Shown here piece by piece: positions 40,288 to 49,600 of a stretch of 64,000 nt of DNA. Numbering within the stretch: the first letter of the stretch is position 1; the number at the start of each line of letters is the position of its first letter. Under the pieces are notes generated by a model. That model was not told where the DNA came from. It saw nothing but the letters and a program-made list of their open reading frames with translations, and did no database searches. A program made the position numbers and the translations under genes. Source of the DNA: Urbifossiella limnaea (GTDB lineage Bacteria; Planctomycetota; Planctomycetia; Gemmatales; Gemmataceae); contig NZ_CP036273.1 of the NCBI RefSeq assembly GCF_007747215.1, positions 2,216,322-2,280,321 of the forward strand. Direction: 5' to 3'.

Positions 40288-40395
40288 GTTTCGAGTTTCG
40301 AGTTTCGAGTTTCGGGGCCGTCACGTCCGGCATACCCGACGCCGTTGACCCAACCCCACATACCTTAACCTCACTCGAAACTCTGAACTCGAAAC
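40288..40395. repeat. GTTTCGA tandem repeat with inverted partner
   Basis: 3.9 copies of GTTTCGA (40288-40314) face CTCGAAAC copies at 40374-40381 and 40388-40395, so the region can form a stem between the divergent NYN and SDR genes. It is AT-richer than its surroundings and may be regulatory or a mobile repeat. Confidence 0.5.
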
Positions 40396-40415
40396 ACGAA
40401 CCTCGGGAGCGAGCG

Positions 40416-41171
40416 ATGGCAGACCATTTCCGGCTCGACGGCAAGGTGGCGGTGGTGACCGGCGGCGGGCAGGGGATCGGCGAGGCGATCTGCCGCCGGC
40501 TCGCGTCCGCCGGGGCCAAAGTCGGCGTGTTCGACATGAACGCCGACAGCGCTAACCGGGTGGCGACGGCGATCGGCGGCGTGCCGATGGTCGGCGACCT
40601 GACGAAGGAAGCCGACCTGGAGCGCGTGTTCGGCGAGGTAGCGAAGGCCGCCGGGCCGGTGGACGTGCTCGTGAACAACGCCGGCGTCGCCAGCCGCAAG
40701 GGCCGCGACGTGCCGATCTGGGAGAGCGTCCGCGAGGACTGGGAGTTCGTGCTCGGCATAAACGTCACCGGGCTGGTGCTGTGCTGCAAGGCGGTGCTGC
40801 CGGGGATGATCGCCAAGGGGTACGGCCGGATCGTCAACATCGCCAGCATCGCGGGCAAGGAGGGGAACCCGAAGATGGCCCCGTACTCCGCCAGCAAGGC
40901 CGCGGTGATCGCGCTGACGAAGTCGCTGTCCAAGGAACTGGTGGGGAAGGGCGACATCTGCGTCAACAGCGTGTCGCCGGCGGTGATTCAGACGCCGATC
41001 CTGGACCAACTCGACCAGTCGCAGATCAACATGATGCTGAGCAAGATTCCGCTCGGCCGCACCGGCAAGCCGGACGAGGTGGCGGCGCTCGTGCACTTCC
41101 TGGCGAGCGCGGAGTGCAGCTTCACCACCGGCTTCTGCTTCGACATCTCCGGCGGCCGGGCGACGTACTAA
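40416..41171 (+). CDS. Short-chain dehydrogenase/reductase
   Basis: 251 residues. Classical SDR: VVTGGGQGIGEAI (TGxxxGIG), LVNNAGVAS, IVNIASIAG and the catalytic YSASK. The GVFDMN motif suggests NAD preference. Closest in pattern to FabG/gluconate-5-dehydrogenase-type enzymes; the substrate cannot be named. Monocistronic, ending at a long hairpin. Confidence 0.88.
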   Translation: MADHFRLDGKVAVVTGGGQGIGEAICRRLASAGAKVGVFDMNADSANRVATAIGGVPMVGDLTKEADLERVFGEVAKAAGPVDVLVNNAGVASRKGRDVPIWESVREDWEFVLGINVTGLVLCCKAVLPGMIAKGYGRIVNIASIAGKEGNPKMAPYSASKAAVIALTKSLSKELVGKGDICVNSVSPAVIQTPILDQLDQSQINMMLSKIPLGRTGKPDEVAALVHFLASAECSFTTGFCFDISGGRATY

Positions 41172-41177
41172 AAACAG

Positions 41178-41257
41178 GCTCACGCGGAGGCGCAGAGCCG
41201 CGGAGAAAACAAGAGTCAAACTCGGTTTTCTCCGCGGCTCTACGCCTCCGCGTGAGC
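41178..41257 (+). terminator. 33-bp-arm inverted repeat after SDR gene
   Basis: Arms at 41178-41210 and 41225-41257 pair with one mismatch around a 14-nt loop (arms begin GCTCACGCGGAGGCGCAGAG). It starts 6 bp after the SDR stop, so it probably terminates it. The core CACGCGGAGGCGCAGAG resembles a repeat found in many unrelated bacterial genomes. Confidence 0.6.
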
Positions 41258-41352
41258 TTACTTGTGATTTGACCCGGGCAGGAATCGTTCTACGGTTCCG
41301 GTGCCCGGGTTCGTCCCGGGCCTCACCCCACCCCGCCCGGGACTTCACCCGC

Positions 41353-42345
41353 ATGGCCCCCGCCACCGGCTACCGCCCGCTGTTCTACGCCACCGTGGCC
41401 ATCGCCACGGGGGCGCTCGGCGTCTGTTTCCTCTACTCCCGCAAGGCGACCGCCGCGGCCGAGGAGGCCGAGCGGCGCAACGAGGTGAACCCGTTCGCCA
41501 TGTCGCTGCGCAAGACGCGCGACCGCGAGTTCACGTTCACCGTCGAAAACTACGGGTACGTCTACCGCGGCACCACCGGCGAGCTCATCGACGACAGCGT
41601 GCTCACGTTCGGGGCGTGGGAGAAGTTCATCCTGTTCTTCATGGACGACTACACGACCGCGGCGAAGCTCAAGGACACGGCGTTCCTCGACGTGGGGGCG
41701 AACACCGGCCAGTACACCCTGTTCATGGCCCCGCGGACGAAGGAAGTCCACGCGGTCGAGCCGTTCCCGCCGGTGCTCAAGCGGCTCGACGACAACCTCG
41801 CCCTGAACAAGTTCCCGAACGTGGTCGTGCACCGCGTCGGCTTCGGCGAGACGGCGGCGGAGATTCCGTTCTTCTCGTCCGACGAGACGAACGCCGGCGG
41901 CGGCACCTTCCGCCCCGACGACCCCGACAAGAAGCCGTTCGGGGCGCTGAAGATCGTCGCCGCCGACGAGTACTTCAAGACCCGCCCGACGGCCCCCATC
42001 GGCATCGTCAAGATGGACATCGAGGGGTACGAGGAGCCGGCGCTGAAGGGCCTCCGCGCCACGATGGAGCGCGACCGCCCGCTGGTGATCGTGGAGGTGA
42101 CGACGGAGCACCACCCGGTGAAGGGCTCGATTCGCTCGTTCGACCAGCTGAAGGCGCTGTTCCCCGCCAACTACGAGTTCCTGTCGTTCCACGAGGCCCA
42201 GCAGCAGTTCGTGGACGGCAAGTACGACGTACGGCCGTTCCCCGCGGAGGAAGCCGCGCGGTTTTTCGCGGCGGAGAAGCAGCGGAACGTGATCGCGGTG
42301 CCGGCCGAGCGGCTGTCGGCGGTGCCGCGGTCGCGGGCCAAGTAA
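41353..42345 (+). CDS. FkbM-family methyltransferase, membrane-anchored
   Basis: 330 residues from ATG 41353. Residues 10-30 are a hydrophobic anchor. The FkbM domain has FLDVGANTGQYT (SAM motif I), VHAVEPFPPV and VKMDIEGYEEPALKG. Such enzymes O-methylate sugars or lipids. Its stop is 2 bp from that of the converging BrxL-like gene. Confidence 0.87.
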   Translation: MAPATGYRPLFYATVAIATGALGVCFLYSRKATAAAEEAERRNEVNPFAMSLRKTRDREFTFTVENYGYVYRGTTGELIDDSVLTFGAWEKFILFFMDDYTTAAKLKDTAFLDVGANTGQYTLFMAPRTKEVHAVEPFPPVLKRLDDNLALNKFPNVVVHRVGFGETAAEIPFFSSDETNAGGGTFRPDDPDKKPFGALKIVAADEYFKTRPTAPIGIVKMDIEGYEEPALKGLRATMERDRPLVIVEVTTEHHPVKGSIRSFDQLKALFPANYEFLSFHEAQQQFVDGKYDVRPFPAEEAARFFAAEKQRNVIAVPAERLSAVPRSRAK

Positions 42346-42347
42346 GC

Positions 42348-44396
42348 TCAGGCCTCCAGCGCGAGTGCCAGCGCCTCGCGGGCCGTCGCCACCGGGTGAA
42401 TCTCGAGGGCGGCCCGCACCTCCTCCGGCAGCCCCATCACCGCCGTGGCCTGACTCGCCGGCACGACGACGTGCTTCCGCCCCGCCCGTGCCGCCGCCGC
42501 GAGCTTCTGCCCGAGCCCGCCGACGGCCCCCACCTCGCCGTGCAGCGCCACCTCGCCGGTGAACGCCCAGCCCGGCTTCACCGGCCGGTTCGCCAGCGCC
42601 GACACGATTCCCACGGCGAACGCCAGCCCCGCGGAGGGGCCGTCCTTCGACTCCGCGATCTTCACCAGGTGCACGGCCACCGTCTGGCTCTTGAGCCGCT
42701 GCTCGGGGATGCCGAAGTCGCGGAAGTTCGCCCGCACCAGGTTGTAGACCGCCCGCACCGAGTCCTTCAGGGCGCCGCCGTGGAGGCCGGTGACCTCCAC
42801 GCCGGGCGAGCCGTTGATCGCCGACACCTGAATCAGGATCACGTCGCCGCCGACCTCCTGCCCGTCGCGGACCTGCACCGCCAGCCCCGTCGCCGCCCCG
42901 ACCACGGCTTCCGAGTTGAGCCGGTCCTGCGTCGCCGCCGCTTCGCGGCGTTGCAGGTCTTTCGCGGTGTGCGCCGCCACCGCCGCCGGCGCGACGAGCC
43001 GCGGCTTGAACTCGCCCGGGGCGAGCGCGCACAGCTGTTGATGCACCCGCTGGCGCAGTTCGCAGGCGAACGTGACCAACTCCAGCAACTCGGCGTCGGT
43101 GGCGTTGCCGTCGGGGTGCAGCAGTTTGAGCAGCCCCGACGTGAGCCGCTCCACGGCCGTCTGGTCGCGCCGCGTCAGCCCGGCGTGCAGCGGCACCGCC
43201 CGCACCCGGTCGGCGAAGCTGTCCTTCCGCAGTTGCGCCAGCACCTCGCCGAAGTAGTCCGTGACGAACCCGACGCCGGTGGCCACGGACGCGGGCGTGA
43301 TCTTCGGGACCTCCCAGCCGGGCAGGTAGCCGTGGACGCGGTCGAGGAACGCGGAGTCGATCAGCTCGTCGGGCAGCGGTTCGAGCAGGTGCGCGTACTT
43401 CGGGTGCGGCTGGTCGCCGTCCACGTCGACGTTGCCGGCGAAGACGAGGCCGGCGTCCGCGGCGAAGTGGAGCGCCCCGCGGCTGAACTGGCCGCTCTCC
43501 ATGTAGTCCTTCAGCGTCGAGATCGTCTCCGACTCGTCGCCGAAGCTGGTGTGTGCGATCTCGTCGAAGACGACGACCTTGCGCGTGCCGAGGATGCCGA
43601 CCTGCTTCGTGGCGAGGTTGACGAACAGGTTCGCTGGTGTCGTCTTGCCGCCGCTGACGGTGAAGACGCGCGGCGACAGGTTCCGCAGGAGGAACGTCTT
43701 GCCCGTCTGCCGCGGCCCGAGCTCGATGAGGTTCACGTTCCGTTCGACGAGCGGCACCATGCGGGCGAACAGCAGCAGCCGGGTGCGGCGGTCGGGGAAG
43801 GCGCCCGCGGCGTAGCCGGCGCTCTGGAGCAGCAGCGCCGCCCACTCGTCGGTCGTGAACTTCGCACGCGCGGCACGGAACTCGGCCACGTCGGGCGGCC
43901 CGACCTGGAACGGCGTGAACGCCACCAGTTCGTTCGGGGCGTCGGCGTTCACCTCCGGTGCGTATTTGACTTTCGCCGTACCCCACAGCCCGCCGAGGAG
44001 CAGGCCGGGGTTCCCCTCGATGACCGACGCCGGCACGCGCACCTTCTGGTCGCCGAGCGCCGGGACGCGGCCCCACCGCTGGCCGCCGCGCAGGTCCACG
44101 CGCGCCTCGACGTTGTCGATCAGCGTCACCTCGCCCTTGCCGAGCAGCTTCTCCTTCAGCAGCTCGCGGTGCTCCAGGTCGGGGAGCAACTCGGCGATCT
44201 TGGCCTGAATCTTGGCCAGGTCGTCGCGCCACGTCTCGGGCTTGACGTACTTGGCGATCAGGTACTCGGAGACGTACCGCGGCAGCCGGTGGAACGCGGC
44301 CTGCTGCGCGAGTGACTTCACGACGGCCTTGTCGCCGAGCAGCCCGTGGGCCTTGCGGTCGAGGTCGGTGAGCGGGTGGTCGTCGAACAGCGACAT
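42348..44396 (-). CDS. BrxL/Lon-like AAA+ protease
   Basis: 682 residues. The N-terminal 150 residues and AAA+ core match BREX BrxL: FTTDEWAALLLQSAG, FARMVPLVERNVNLIELGPR with Walker A GPRQTGKT, VVVFDEIAHTSF (Walker B), and GNVDVDGDQPHPK. The C-terminal 190 residues are a Lon-type protease with the catalytic Ser in KDGPSAG. No other BREX gene (pglX, brxC, pglZ, brxA/B) is in the window. It lies 13 bp behind the HhH-TerB gene and probably works with it. Confidence 0.87.
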   Translation of the reverse strand: MSLFDDHPLTDLDRKAHGLLGDKAVVKSLAQQAAFHRLPRYVSEYLIAKYVKPETWRDDLAKIQAKIAELLPDLEHRELLKEKLLGKGEVTLIDNVEARVDLRGGQRWGRVPALGDQKVRVPASVIEGNPGLLLGGLWGTAKVKYAPEVNADAPNELVAFTPFQVGPPDVAEFRAARAKFTTDEWAALLLQSAGYAAGAFPDRRTRLLLFARMVPLVERNVNLIELGPRQTGKTFLLRNLSPRVFTVSGGKTTPANLFVNLATKQVGILGTRKVVVFDEIAHTSFGDESETISTLKDYMESGQFSRGALHFAADAGLVFAGNVDVDGDQPHPKYAHLLEPLPDELIDSAFLDRVHGYLPGWEVPKITPASVATGVGFVTDYFGEVLAQLRKDSFADRVRAVPLHAGLTRRDQTAVERLTSGLLKLLHPDGNATDAELLELVTFACELRQRVHQQLCALAPGEFKPRLVAPAAVAAHTAKDLQRREAAATQDRLNSEAVVGAATGLAVQVRDGQEVGGDVILIQVSAINGSPGVEVTGLHGGALKDSVRAVYNLVRANFRDFGIPEQRLKSQTVAVHLVKIAESKDGPSAGLAFAVGIVSALANRPVKPGWAFTGEVALHGEVGAVGGLGQKLAAAARAGRKHVVVPASQATAVMGLPEEVRAALEIHPVATAREALALALEA

Positions 44397-44409
44397 CGGA
44401 GCCTCGGGG

Positions 44410-45885
44410 TCAGCCGAACACGTCGTCGAGCAGGGCGTTTTCGCGGATGTCGGTCGGCGGCGGGGCCGTCGGCTTCTCCAGCGGCTCGCCGAGCGGCGCG
44501 AGCAGCGCCTCGGCCGCGGCGCGGACGGCGGCCCGCTTCTGCTCGGCCATCCGCGCGAACTCGGGGCCGAGCGCCGCGGCCTTCACCGGGTCGAGCTTGT
44601 CCGTCAGGTTCGCGTACCGGCGCCGGATCAACTCGGCGTCGAGCGGCGCGCCTGCGGGGATGTCGAGGACGCCACGGTGATCCGCCGGCGCCACGATCGG
44701 AACGGGCAGCGGCGGGGCCTGGGGCGGCTTTGGCGCCGTCGTCGTCACCCCCAGCGCCGCGGCGATGCGGGCGAGGACGTCGCGCTCCTTGGCGGTCGGC
44801 GTGCCGGAGGCCGCGGCCACCTGCTCGGCGAACGCCAGCAGCGCCGGCCACTCCGCCGCCGGCACTGCGGCGCGAACGGCGAGCAGCGCGTCGCCCTCGG
44901 TCGGCACGGCCTTCTCGGTCTGCTCCAGAAGTGGGTCGAAGTTCCGCGCCAGCAGCGCGTCGTGGCCGAAGGTGCGGTCGAGGAACGCGCGCACGGCCTT
45001 CCGCTCGGCGGCGGCGATGCGACCGTCGGCCTTCGCTACCATCAGCCCGAACCCGACTGCGGCGCGGAGCCGCGCCAGCCCGTCCGGCTCGGCGGGCTTC
45101 GGCGGCGGTGCTGCGGGTGTGCCGGCGAGTGCGGCGCGGAACAGGTCGGCTGACGGGGCGGGTGCCGGTACCGGTGGCGGAACCGGTTGCACGGGAGGCG
45201 GGGGTGCCGGCGGCGGTGCGGCCGGCGGCACGACCACCACCGGGAACGGCCGGGCGATCACGTCGGCCAATTGTTTCGACTGGTTTTGACGCCGCAGGAA
45301 CGCCCCGAACGACACCGGCTGCGCCAGCGCGAACAGGTCGAACGCGGTCTTCAGCGCCTCCTCGACGGCGGTCAACTCGCGGCCGCGCTCGGCGGCGCGC
45401 GCGGCGTCGACGGCGCGGAGGCGGTCGGCGACGCGGCGGAACTCGACACCCTCGGTGCACCCGCCGGCGTCGAACCGGGCGCGGGCGTCGGCCTGCACCG
45501 CGACCAGCGCCTTCATCAGCGCCGTGCCGCGGGCCGGGCCGACTTCCGGGATGTCGGCGAACTTCGCACCCAGCAGGTCGGCGACGAACGGGCCGGCGGC
45601 GGCCTTCACCTTCTCGACCGTCTTCTCGCCGATGCCGGGGTAGGCGCCCAGCCGGTCGGTCGGGATGGTGTTCAGGTGCCGGCGGAAGAAGTCGTCGCGG
45701 AGGCGGGCCAGTTCGGTGTCCGCGCGGCTGGTCTCGGCGAGGACGGCGGCGTGTCGGGCGCGGAGGGCCTGAAGGTGGGCAACGACCCGCCGCCGCCAGC
45801 GGGCCGCGGGCGTGGCCCGGTAGGCGGCATAGGCCGCGGCCACGGCCGCGGCGACGGCGACGAACGGGAGGAGCACGTACAGCAT
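44410..45885 (-). CDS. Membrane-anchored HhH and TerB-like protein
   Basis: 491 residues from ATG 45885. Residues 4-24 form an N-terminal membrane helix. A helix-hairpin-helix pair at about 80-115 (YPGIGEKTVEKVKAAAG) suggests DNA contact. A Pro-rich linker follows, then a TerB-like helical region (about 265-375; GFGLMVAKADGRIAAAERKA) and a C-terminal J-domain-like helix pair. It precedes the BrxL-like gene in one transcript. Function unknown; the combination suggests a stress- or DNA-linked sensor for the protease. Confidence 0.8.
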   Translation of the reverse strand: MLYVLLPFVAVAAAVAAAYAAYRATPAARWRRRVVAHLQALRARHAAVLAETSRADTELARLRDDFFRRHLNTIPTDRLGAYPGIGEKTVEKVKAAAGPFVADLLGAKFADIPEVGPARGTALMKALVAVQADARARFDAGGCTEGVEFRRVADRLRAVDAARAAERGRELTAVEEALKTAFDLFALAQPVSFGAFLRRQNQSKQLADVIARPFPVVVVPPAAPPPAPPPPVQPVPPPVPAPAPSADLFRAALAGTPAAPPPKPAEPDGLARLRAAVGFGLMVAKADGRIAAAERKAVRAFLDRTFGHDALLARNFDPLLEQTEKAVPTEGDALLAVRAAVPAAEWPALLAFAEQVAAASGTPTAKERDVLARIAAALGVTTTAPKPPQAPPLPVPIVAPADHRGVLDIPAGAPLDAELIRRRYANLTDKLDPVKAAALGPEFARMAEQKRAAVRAAAEALLAPLGEPLEKPTAPPPTDIRENALLDDVFG

Positions 45886-46017
45886 TCGGTCGACCGGCCC
45901 CGGGGTACGGGCAGTGTACGGTGATTCGCCGCCGCCCGACACTCCTTCCGGTGTGGTGCCCGCGCCCCCGGGTGCCTATCCTGAGGGAGTGTGGTTCCGG
46001 TCGTCCGCGAGGCCCGC

Positions 46018-47469
46018 ATGTACCCGACGCCCGACTTCTCGCCCACCGGCTTCGACCTGTCGCTGCCGCTGCTCACCGCCTACCTGCTGGCCGCCACCGC
46101 CGGCGTCCTCGCCTTCGCCGCCTTGCTCGGCGTCGTCACGCTGCCGGTCTTCTTCCTGTTCGTCTACGCCGCCGAACTCGTCCTCGCCCGGGTGTCGGAG
46201 TCGGGGGCGCTCGCGGTCAAGGTGCTGCTGATGCTCTTCCGCGGCCTCCGCCGCAGCCCCCTCCGCACGTCGCTGACGTACCTCGCGCTGTTCGTCCTCA
46301 CCTTCGTGCTGACCATGATCTACACGATCATCACGTTCATCGGGCGGGCGACGGCCGAGAAGGAGGCCAACTTCAAGATCATCATGACCGAAAAGTACTC
46401 GATCCCGAGCATGATGCCGCCCGGCTACGAGGACCGACTGAAGGGCATCATCGACGCCCTGCCGCCGGACCTGCGGCCGGTCGCCGGGGCCGACGACATG
46501 ATCGCCTGGAGCTTCGTCGGCGGCACCACCGACCCGTCAAACCCGAAGCCCGAGAACGCCCTGTTCATGTTCTGCGTCGAGCCGCGGAAGATCCCGCTCA
46601 TGATGGACGGGCTGGAGCGGAAGGACTTGACGGACGCCGAGAACGCCGAGATGGACCGGTGCGTTAAGCTGATGGAGGAGGACTTCCGCAGGATCATGGT
46701 GAGCCCGTCGCGGATGAAGAAGATGAACGTGCAGGTCGGCCAGCGGTTGAAGCTGACCAGCATGGGTTACAAGGACGTGGTCTTCGACTTCGAGATCGTC
46801 GGCACGCTGCCGGACGGGAAGTACGAGGGCGTCGGCTTCTGCAGCCGGAGTTACCTCGACGCCATGCTCAAGTCGTGGTCGAGCGCCCACAACGGCGAGG
46901 CCCACCCGCTGGCCAACAAGTGCGTGAACCTCGTCTGGGTGCGGGTGCCGAACCGCGAGTCCTACGAGCGGATCGCCGCGGCCGTGAGCGAGCCCAAGAA
47001 CTTCAGCGCCCCCGCGGTGAAGGTGGAGACGGCGAGCGCCGGCATCGGCACCTTCATGGAAGCGTACAAGTCGATCTTCAACGGCATGAAGTACGTCCTG
47101 TCGCCGGCGATGCTCGTCATCATGTCGCTGGTGGTGGCCAACGCCATCAGCATCAGCGCCCGCGAGCGGCGGACGGAGATGGCGGTGCTGAAGGTGCTCG
47201 GCTTCCTGCCGCGGCACGTCGCGGGGCTGATCCTCGGTGAGGCGCTTCTGGTGGGCGCGATCGCCGGCGGGATGAGCACGCTGGTGGCGTGGGGGCTGTT
47301 GGGGAACTTCAAGTTCCAGATCGCCTTCCTGGGTGCGTTCATCGTGCCGACGGAGGTGCTGGTGATCGGCCCGGTTCTGGGGATGTGCGTGGCGTTCATC
47401 GGCAGCATCGGCCCGGCCCTGAGTTCGAAGAACGTGAAAGTCGCCGAGGTGTTCGCCCGGCAGGCGTAA
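46018..47469 (+). CDS. ABC transporter permease (MacB/FtsX type)
   Basis: 483 residues; ATG 46018 has GAGG 7 bp upstream; GTG 45991 is an alternative start. Two N-terminal membrane segments, a large outer domain (about 110-345) and a C-terminal FtsX-like core (VLSPAMLVIMSLVVANAISI, then SARERRTEMAVLKVLGFLPR). Typical of lipoprotein- or substrate-export permeases working with an ATPase, but none is adjacent. Confidence 0.87.
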   Translation: MYPTPDFSPTGFDLSLPLLTAYLLAATAGVLAFAALLGVVTLPVFFLFVYAAELVLARVSESGALAVKVLLMLFRGLRRSPLRTSLTYLALFVLTFVLTMIYTIITFIGRATAEKEANFKIIMTEKYSIPSMMPPGYEDRLKGIIDALPPDLRPVAGADDMIAWSFVGGTTDPSNPKPENALFMFCVEPRKIPLMMDGLERKDLTDAENAEMDRCVKLMEEDFRRIMVSPSRMKKMNVQVGQRLKLTSMGYKDVVFDFEIVGTLPDGKYEGVGFCSRSYLDAMLKSWSSAHNGEAHPLANKCVNLVWVRVPNRESYERIAAAVSEPKNFSAPAVKVETASAGIGTFMEAYKSIFNGMKYVLSPAMLVIMSLVVANAISISARERRTEMAVLKVLGFLPRHVAGLILGEALLVGAIAGGMSTLVAWGLLGNFKFQIAFLGAFIVPTEVLVIGPVLGMCVAFIGSIGPALSSKNVKVAEVFARQA

Positions 47470-47498
47470 CCCGGCCGCCGGTTCAACCGCGAGAGCCC

Positions 47499-49550
47499 AT
47501 GAACCCCGTCCTCCGCTTCGCCCGCGCCGTCCGCAGCCTGGCCGGCACCATGGTCACGCTGGTGCTGTCGCTGCTGCCGCTGACGGCACTTCTCGTCGCG
47601 CTGCCGGCGGTGGCGCCGAACGAGGCCGTGCTGTCCGACAGCGTCCCCCCCGCGACCACCCGCGGCCGGCGATTCCTCCGCCGACTCGGCGGCCTCGGCG
47701 CCGGGTTCGTCGTGGTCGTAGCCTTGTTCGCGTTCGCCGTCGAGCTGGTCGGCCGGCTGCCGCTGCCGGACCGCGGGCAGTTCGGCTCGCTCGCGCAGAA
47801 GGTGCTCGGGGCCGTCCCCGCCGAGATGCTGCCGCCCGGCCCGGAACCAACCGTCGGAATTACCGCCGGCATCGTCCCGCCCACGCCGCCGGAGATGGTG
47901 AAGAAGCGCGCCAAGCTCGAACGCGCCCTGTCCACCGGCGTCGATGACCCCGTCCGCCAGCGTGAGGCGAAGGCCGACCTGGACACCGTCAACGCCCAGA
48001 TCGCCGAGGTGCTGCCGAACTCGCGGCAGCTGCAAATCCTGCTCAGCCCGGAGTGGGGGCCGTGGCTCGGGCAGCCGATCTGGAAGCTGCTGCCGCCGCC
48101 GCTCGTGCAGCACTGGCCGTTCATCTTCCTCGTCGTGTACGCTGCCGACCTCGGGCTGCTGCTGATGATCGGCCGGGTGCCGCTGGCGTACAACTTCCGC
48201 AACCTCGTCGTCCGCTGGCGAATCGCCGGCCTCACCTCGCTGGCGTTCACCGTCGTCGTCGGCCTGCTCGTCGTGCTGCTGGCGTTCGTGAACGGCATGT
48301 ACAAGCTGAACGAGGGGACCGGCATCCCCGGCAACGTGTTCGTCCTCTCGGACGGGGCCACCGACGAGTTGTTCAGCAACCTCGGCTACGGCGACACGGA
48401 CAACGCCCTGCGGCAGGCGGCGACGCTCGACCCGGAGGGGAACCCGCTGCCGGCGCCGGTGCGGGTGGCGCGCGTGCGGAAGGAGAAGGACGGCACGCTG
48501 ACGCGGCTCAAGGGCGACGAGGAGCCGCCGGCCGGGCAGCCGGCGACGTACCTGGCGAGCAAGGAGATTTACTTCGTCGTCAGCCAGCCGGTGCCGGTGA
48601 AGGAGGGCGAGCAGGCCCGCCGCCGGCTGCTGAACATGCGGGCCGTGGACGACGCCCCCGTCGCCGCCGCCGTCCACAACATCTCCCTGTACGACGGCGG
48701 CCGGTGGTTCACCCAGACCGGCGTGCGGCAGATCCCGACCGGCGAGAAGAACGCCGACGGCAGCCCGCGGGTGCGGAACTACGTGGAGTGCGTGCTGGGC
48801 GAGGGGGCGGCCGGCATCCTCGGCGCGGACGCGAACAAGCCGCGGCTCGAGGTCGGCGACACGTTCCAGCTCGGCGACCTGGACTGGATCGTGGTCGGCA
48901 TCATGAAGGCCGAGGGGACGACGTTCGGCTCCGAGGTGTGGGTGCAGAACATCGACGTGGTGACGAAGACGTTCGGCAAGAAGGGGACGTACACGACGAT
49001 GGTGCTGCGGTGCGACCCGGACACGGCCGACGCCGCGAAGGCGCTGGCGTACCACCTCCAGTACCGGTACACGGCCGCGAAGTTCAAGCCGTTCGCGGAG
49101 CCGGACTACTACGCCGAGCTGACCAAGACGAACGACCAGTTCCTGACGTGGATCGTGCTCGTGGCCGCGATCATGGCCATCGGCGGCGTGTTCGGCGTGA
49201 TGAACACGATGTTCGCGGCCATCGCCGCGCGCATCCGCGAGGTGGGCGTGCTCCGCATCCTCGGGTTCAAGCGGTGGCAGATCCTCATCTCGTTCATGCT
49301 GGAGTCGCTGGCCATCGCCGCGGTGGGGGGCATGCTCGGGTGCGTGATCGGGTTCGCCGCCGACGGCATGGAGGCGCGGAGCCAGCTGTCCAGCGGCGCC
49401 GGCGGCGGCAAGAGCGTGTCGCTGAGGATGGTGGTGGACTACCAGACGGTCGCGGCGGGGATGCTGTTCACGCTGGTGATGGGCCGCCTCGGCGGGCTGG
49501 TGCCGGCCCTGTCGGCGATGCGGATGGAGATTCTCGACTCGCTCCGCTGA
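47499..49550 (+). CDS. ABC transporter permease (MacB/FtsX type), long
   Basis: 683 residues, 29 bp after the first permease. Membrane helices at about 20-40, 65-85 and 210-230, then a large outer domain (about 275-540) and an FtsX core (VAAIMAIGGVFGVMNTMFAA, IREVGVLRILGFKRWQILIS). Paired with the previous gene as a heterodimeric permease; the ATPase and periplasmic partner must be encoded elsewhere. Confidence 0.87.
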   Translation: MNPVLRFARAVRSLAGTMVTLVLSLLPLTALLVALPAVAPNEAVLSDSVPPATTRGRRFLRRLGGLGAGFVVVVALFAFAVELVGRLPLPDRGQFGSLAQKVLGAVPAEMLPPGPEPTVGITAGIVPPTPPEMVKKRAKLERALSTGVDDPVRQREAKADLDTVNAQIAEVLPNSRQLQILLSPEWGPWLGQPIWKLLPPPLVQHWPFIFLVVYAADLGLLLMIGRVPLAYNFRNLVVRWRIAGLTSLAFTVVVGLLVVLLAFVNGMYKLNEGTGIPGNVFVLSDGATDELFSNLGYGDTDNALRQAATLDPEGNPLPAPVRVARVRKEKDGTLTRLKGDEEPPAGQPATYLASKEIYFVVSQPVPVKEGEQARRRLLNMRAVDDAPVAAAVHNISLYDGGRWFTQTGVRQIPTGEKNADGSPRVRNYVECVLGEGAAGILGADANKPRLEVGDTFQLGDLDWIVVGIMKAEGTTFGSEVWVQNIDVVTKTFGKKGTYTTMVLRCDPDTADAAKALAYHLQYRYTAAKFKPFAEPDYYAELTKTNDQFLTWIVLVAAIMAIGGVFGVMNTMFAAIAARIREVGVLRILGFKRWQILISFMLESLAIAAVGGMLGCVIGFAADGMEARSQLSSGAGGGKSVSLRMVVDYQTVAAGMLFTLVMGRLGGLVPALSAMRMEILDSLR

Positions 49551-49562
49551 TACGCGGGGAAG

Positions 49563-49584
49563 CCCACCGGTTGCGACCGGTGGG
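49563..49584. terminator. Hairpin between converging genes
   Basis: CCCACCGG pairs with CCGGTGGG around a 6-nt loop, in the 50-bp gap between the permease stop (49550) and the glycosyltransferase stop (49601). No U tract. Confidence 0.5.
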
Positions 49585-49600
49585 GCGTTCCGCCGTTCTT

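Noticed and set aside
42348-45885. A BREX phage-exclusion locus
   Set aside because: The BrxL-like protein is alone; no methyltransferase, PglZ, BrxC, BrxA or BrxB is in the window.
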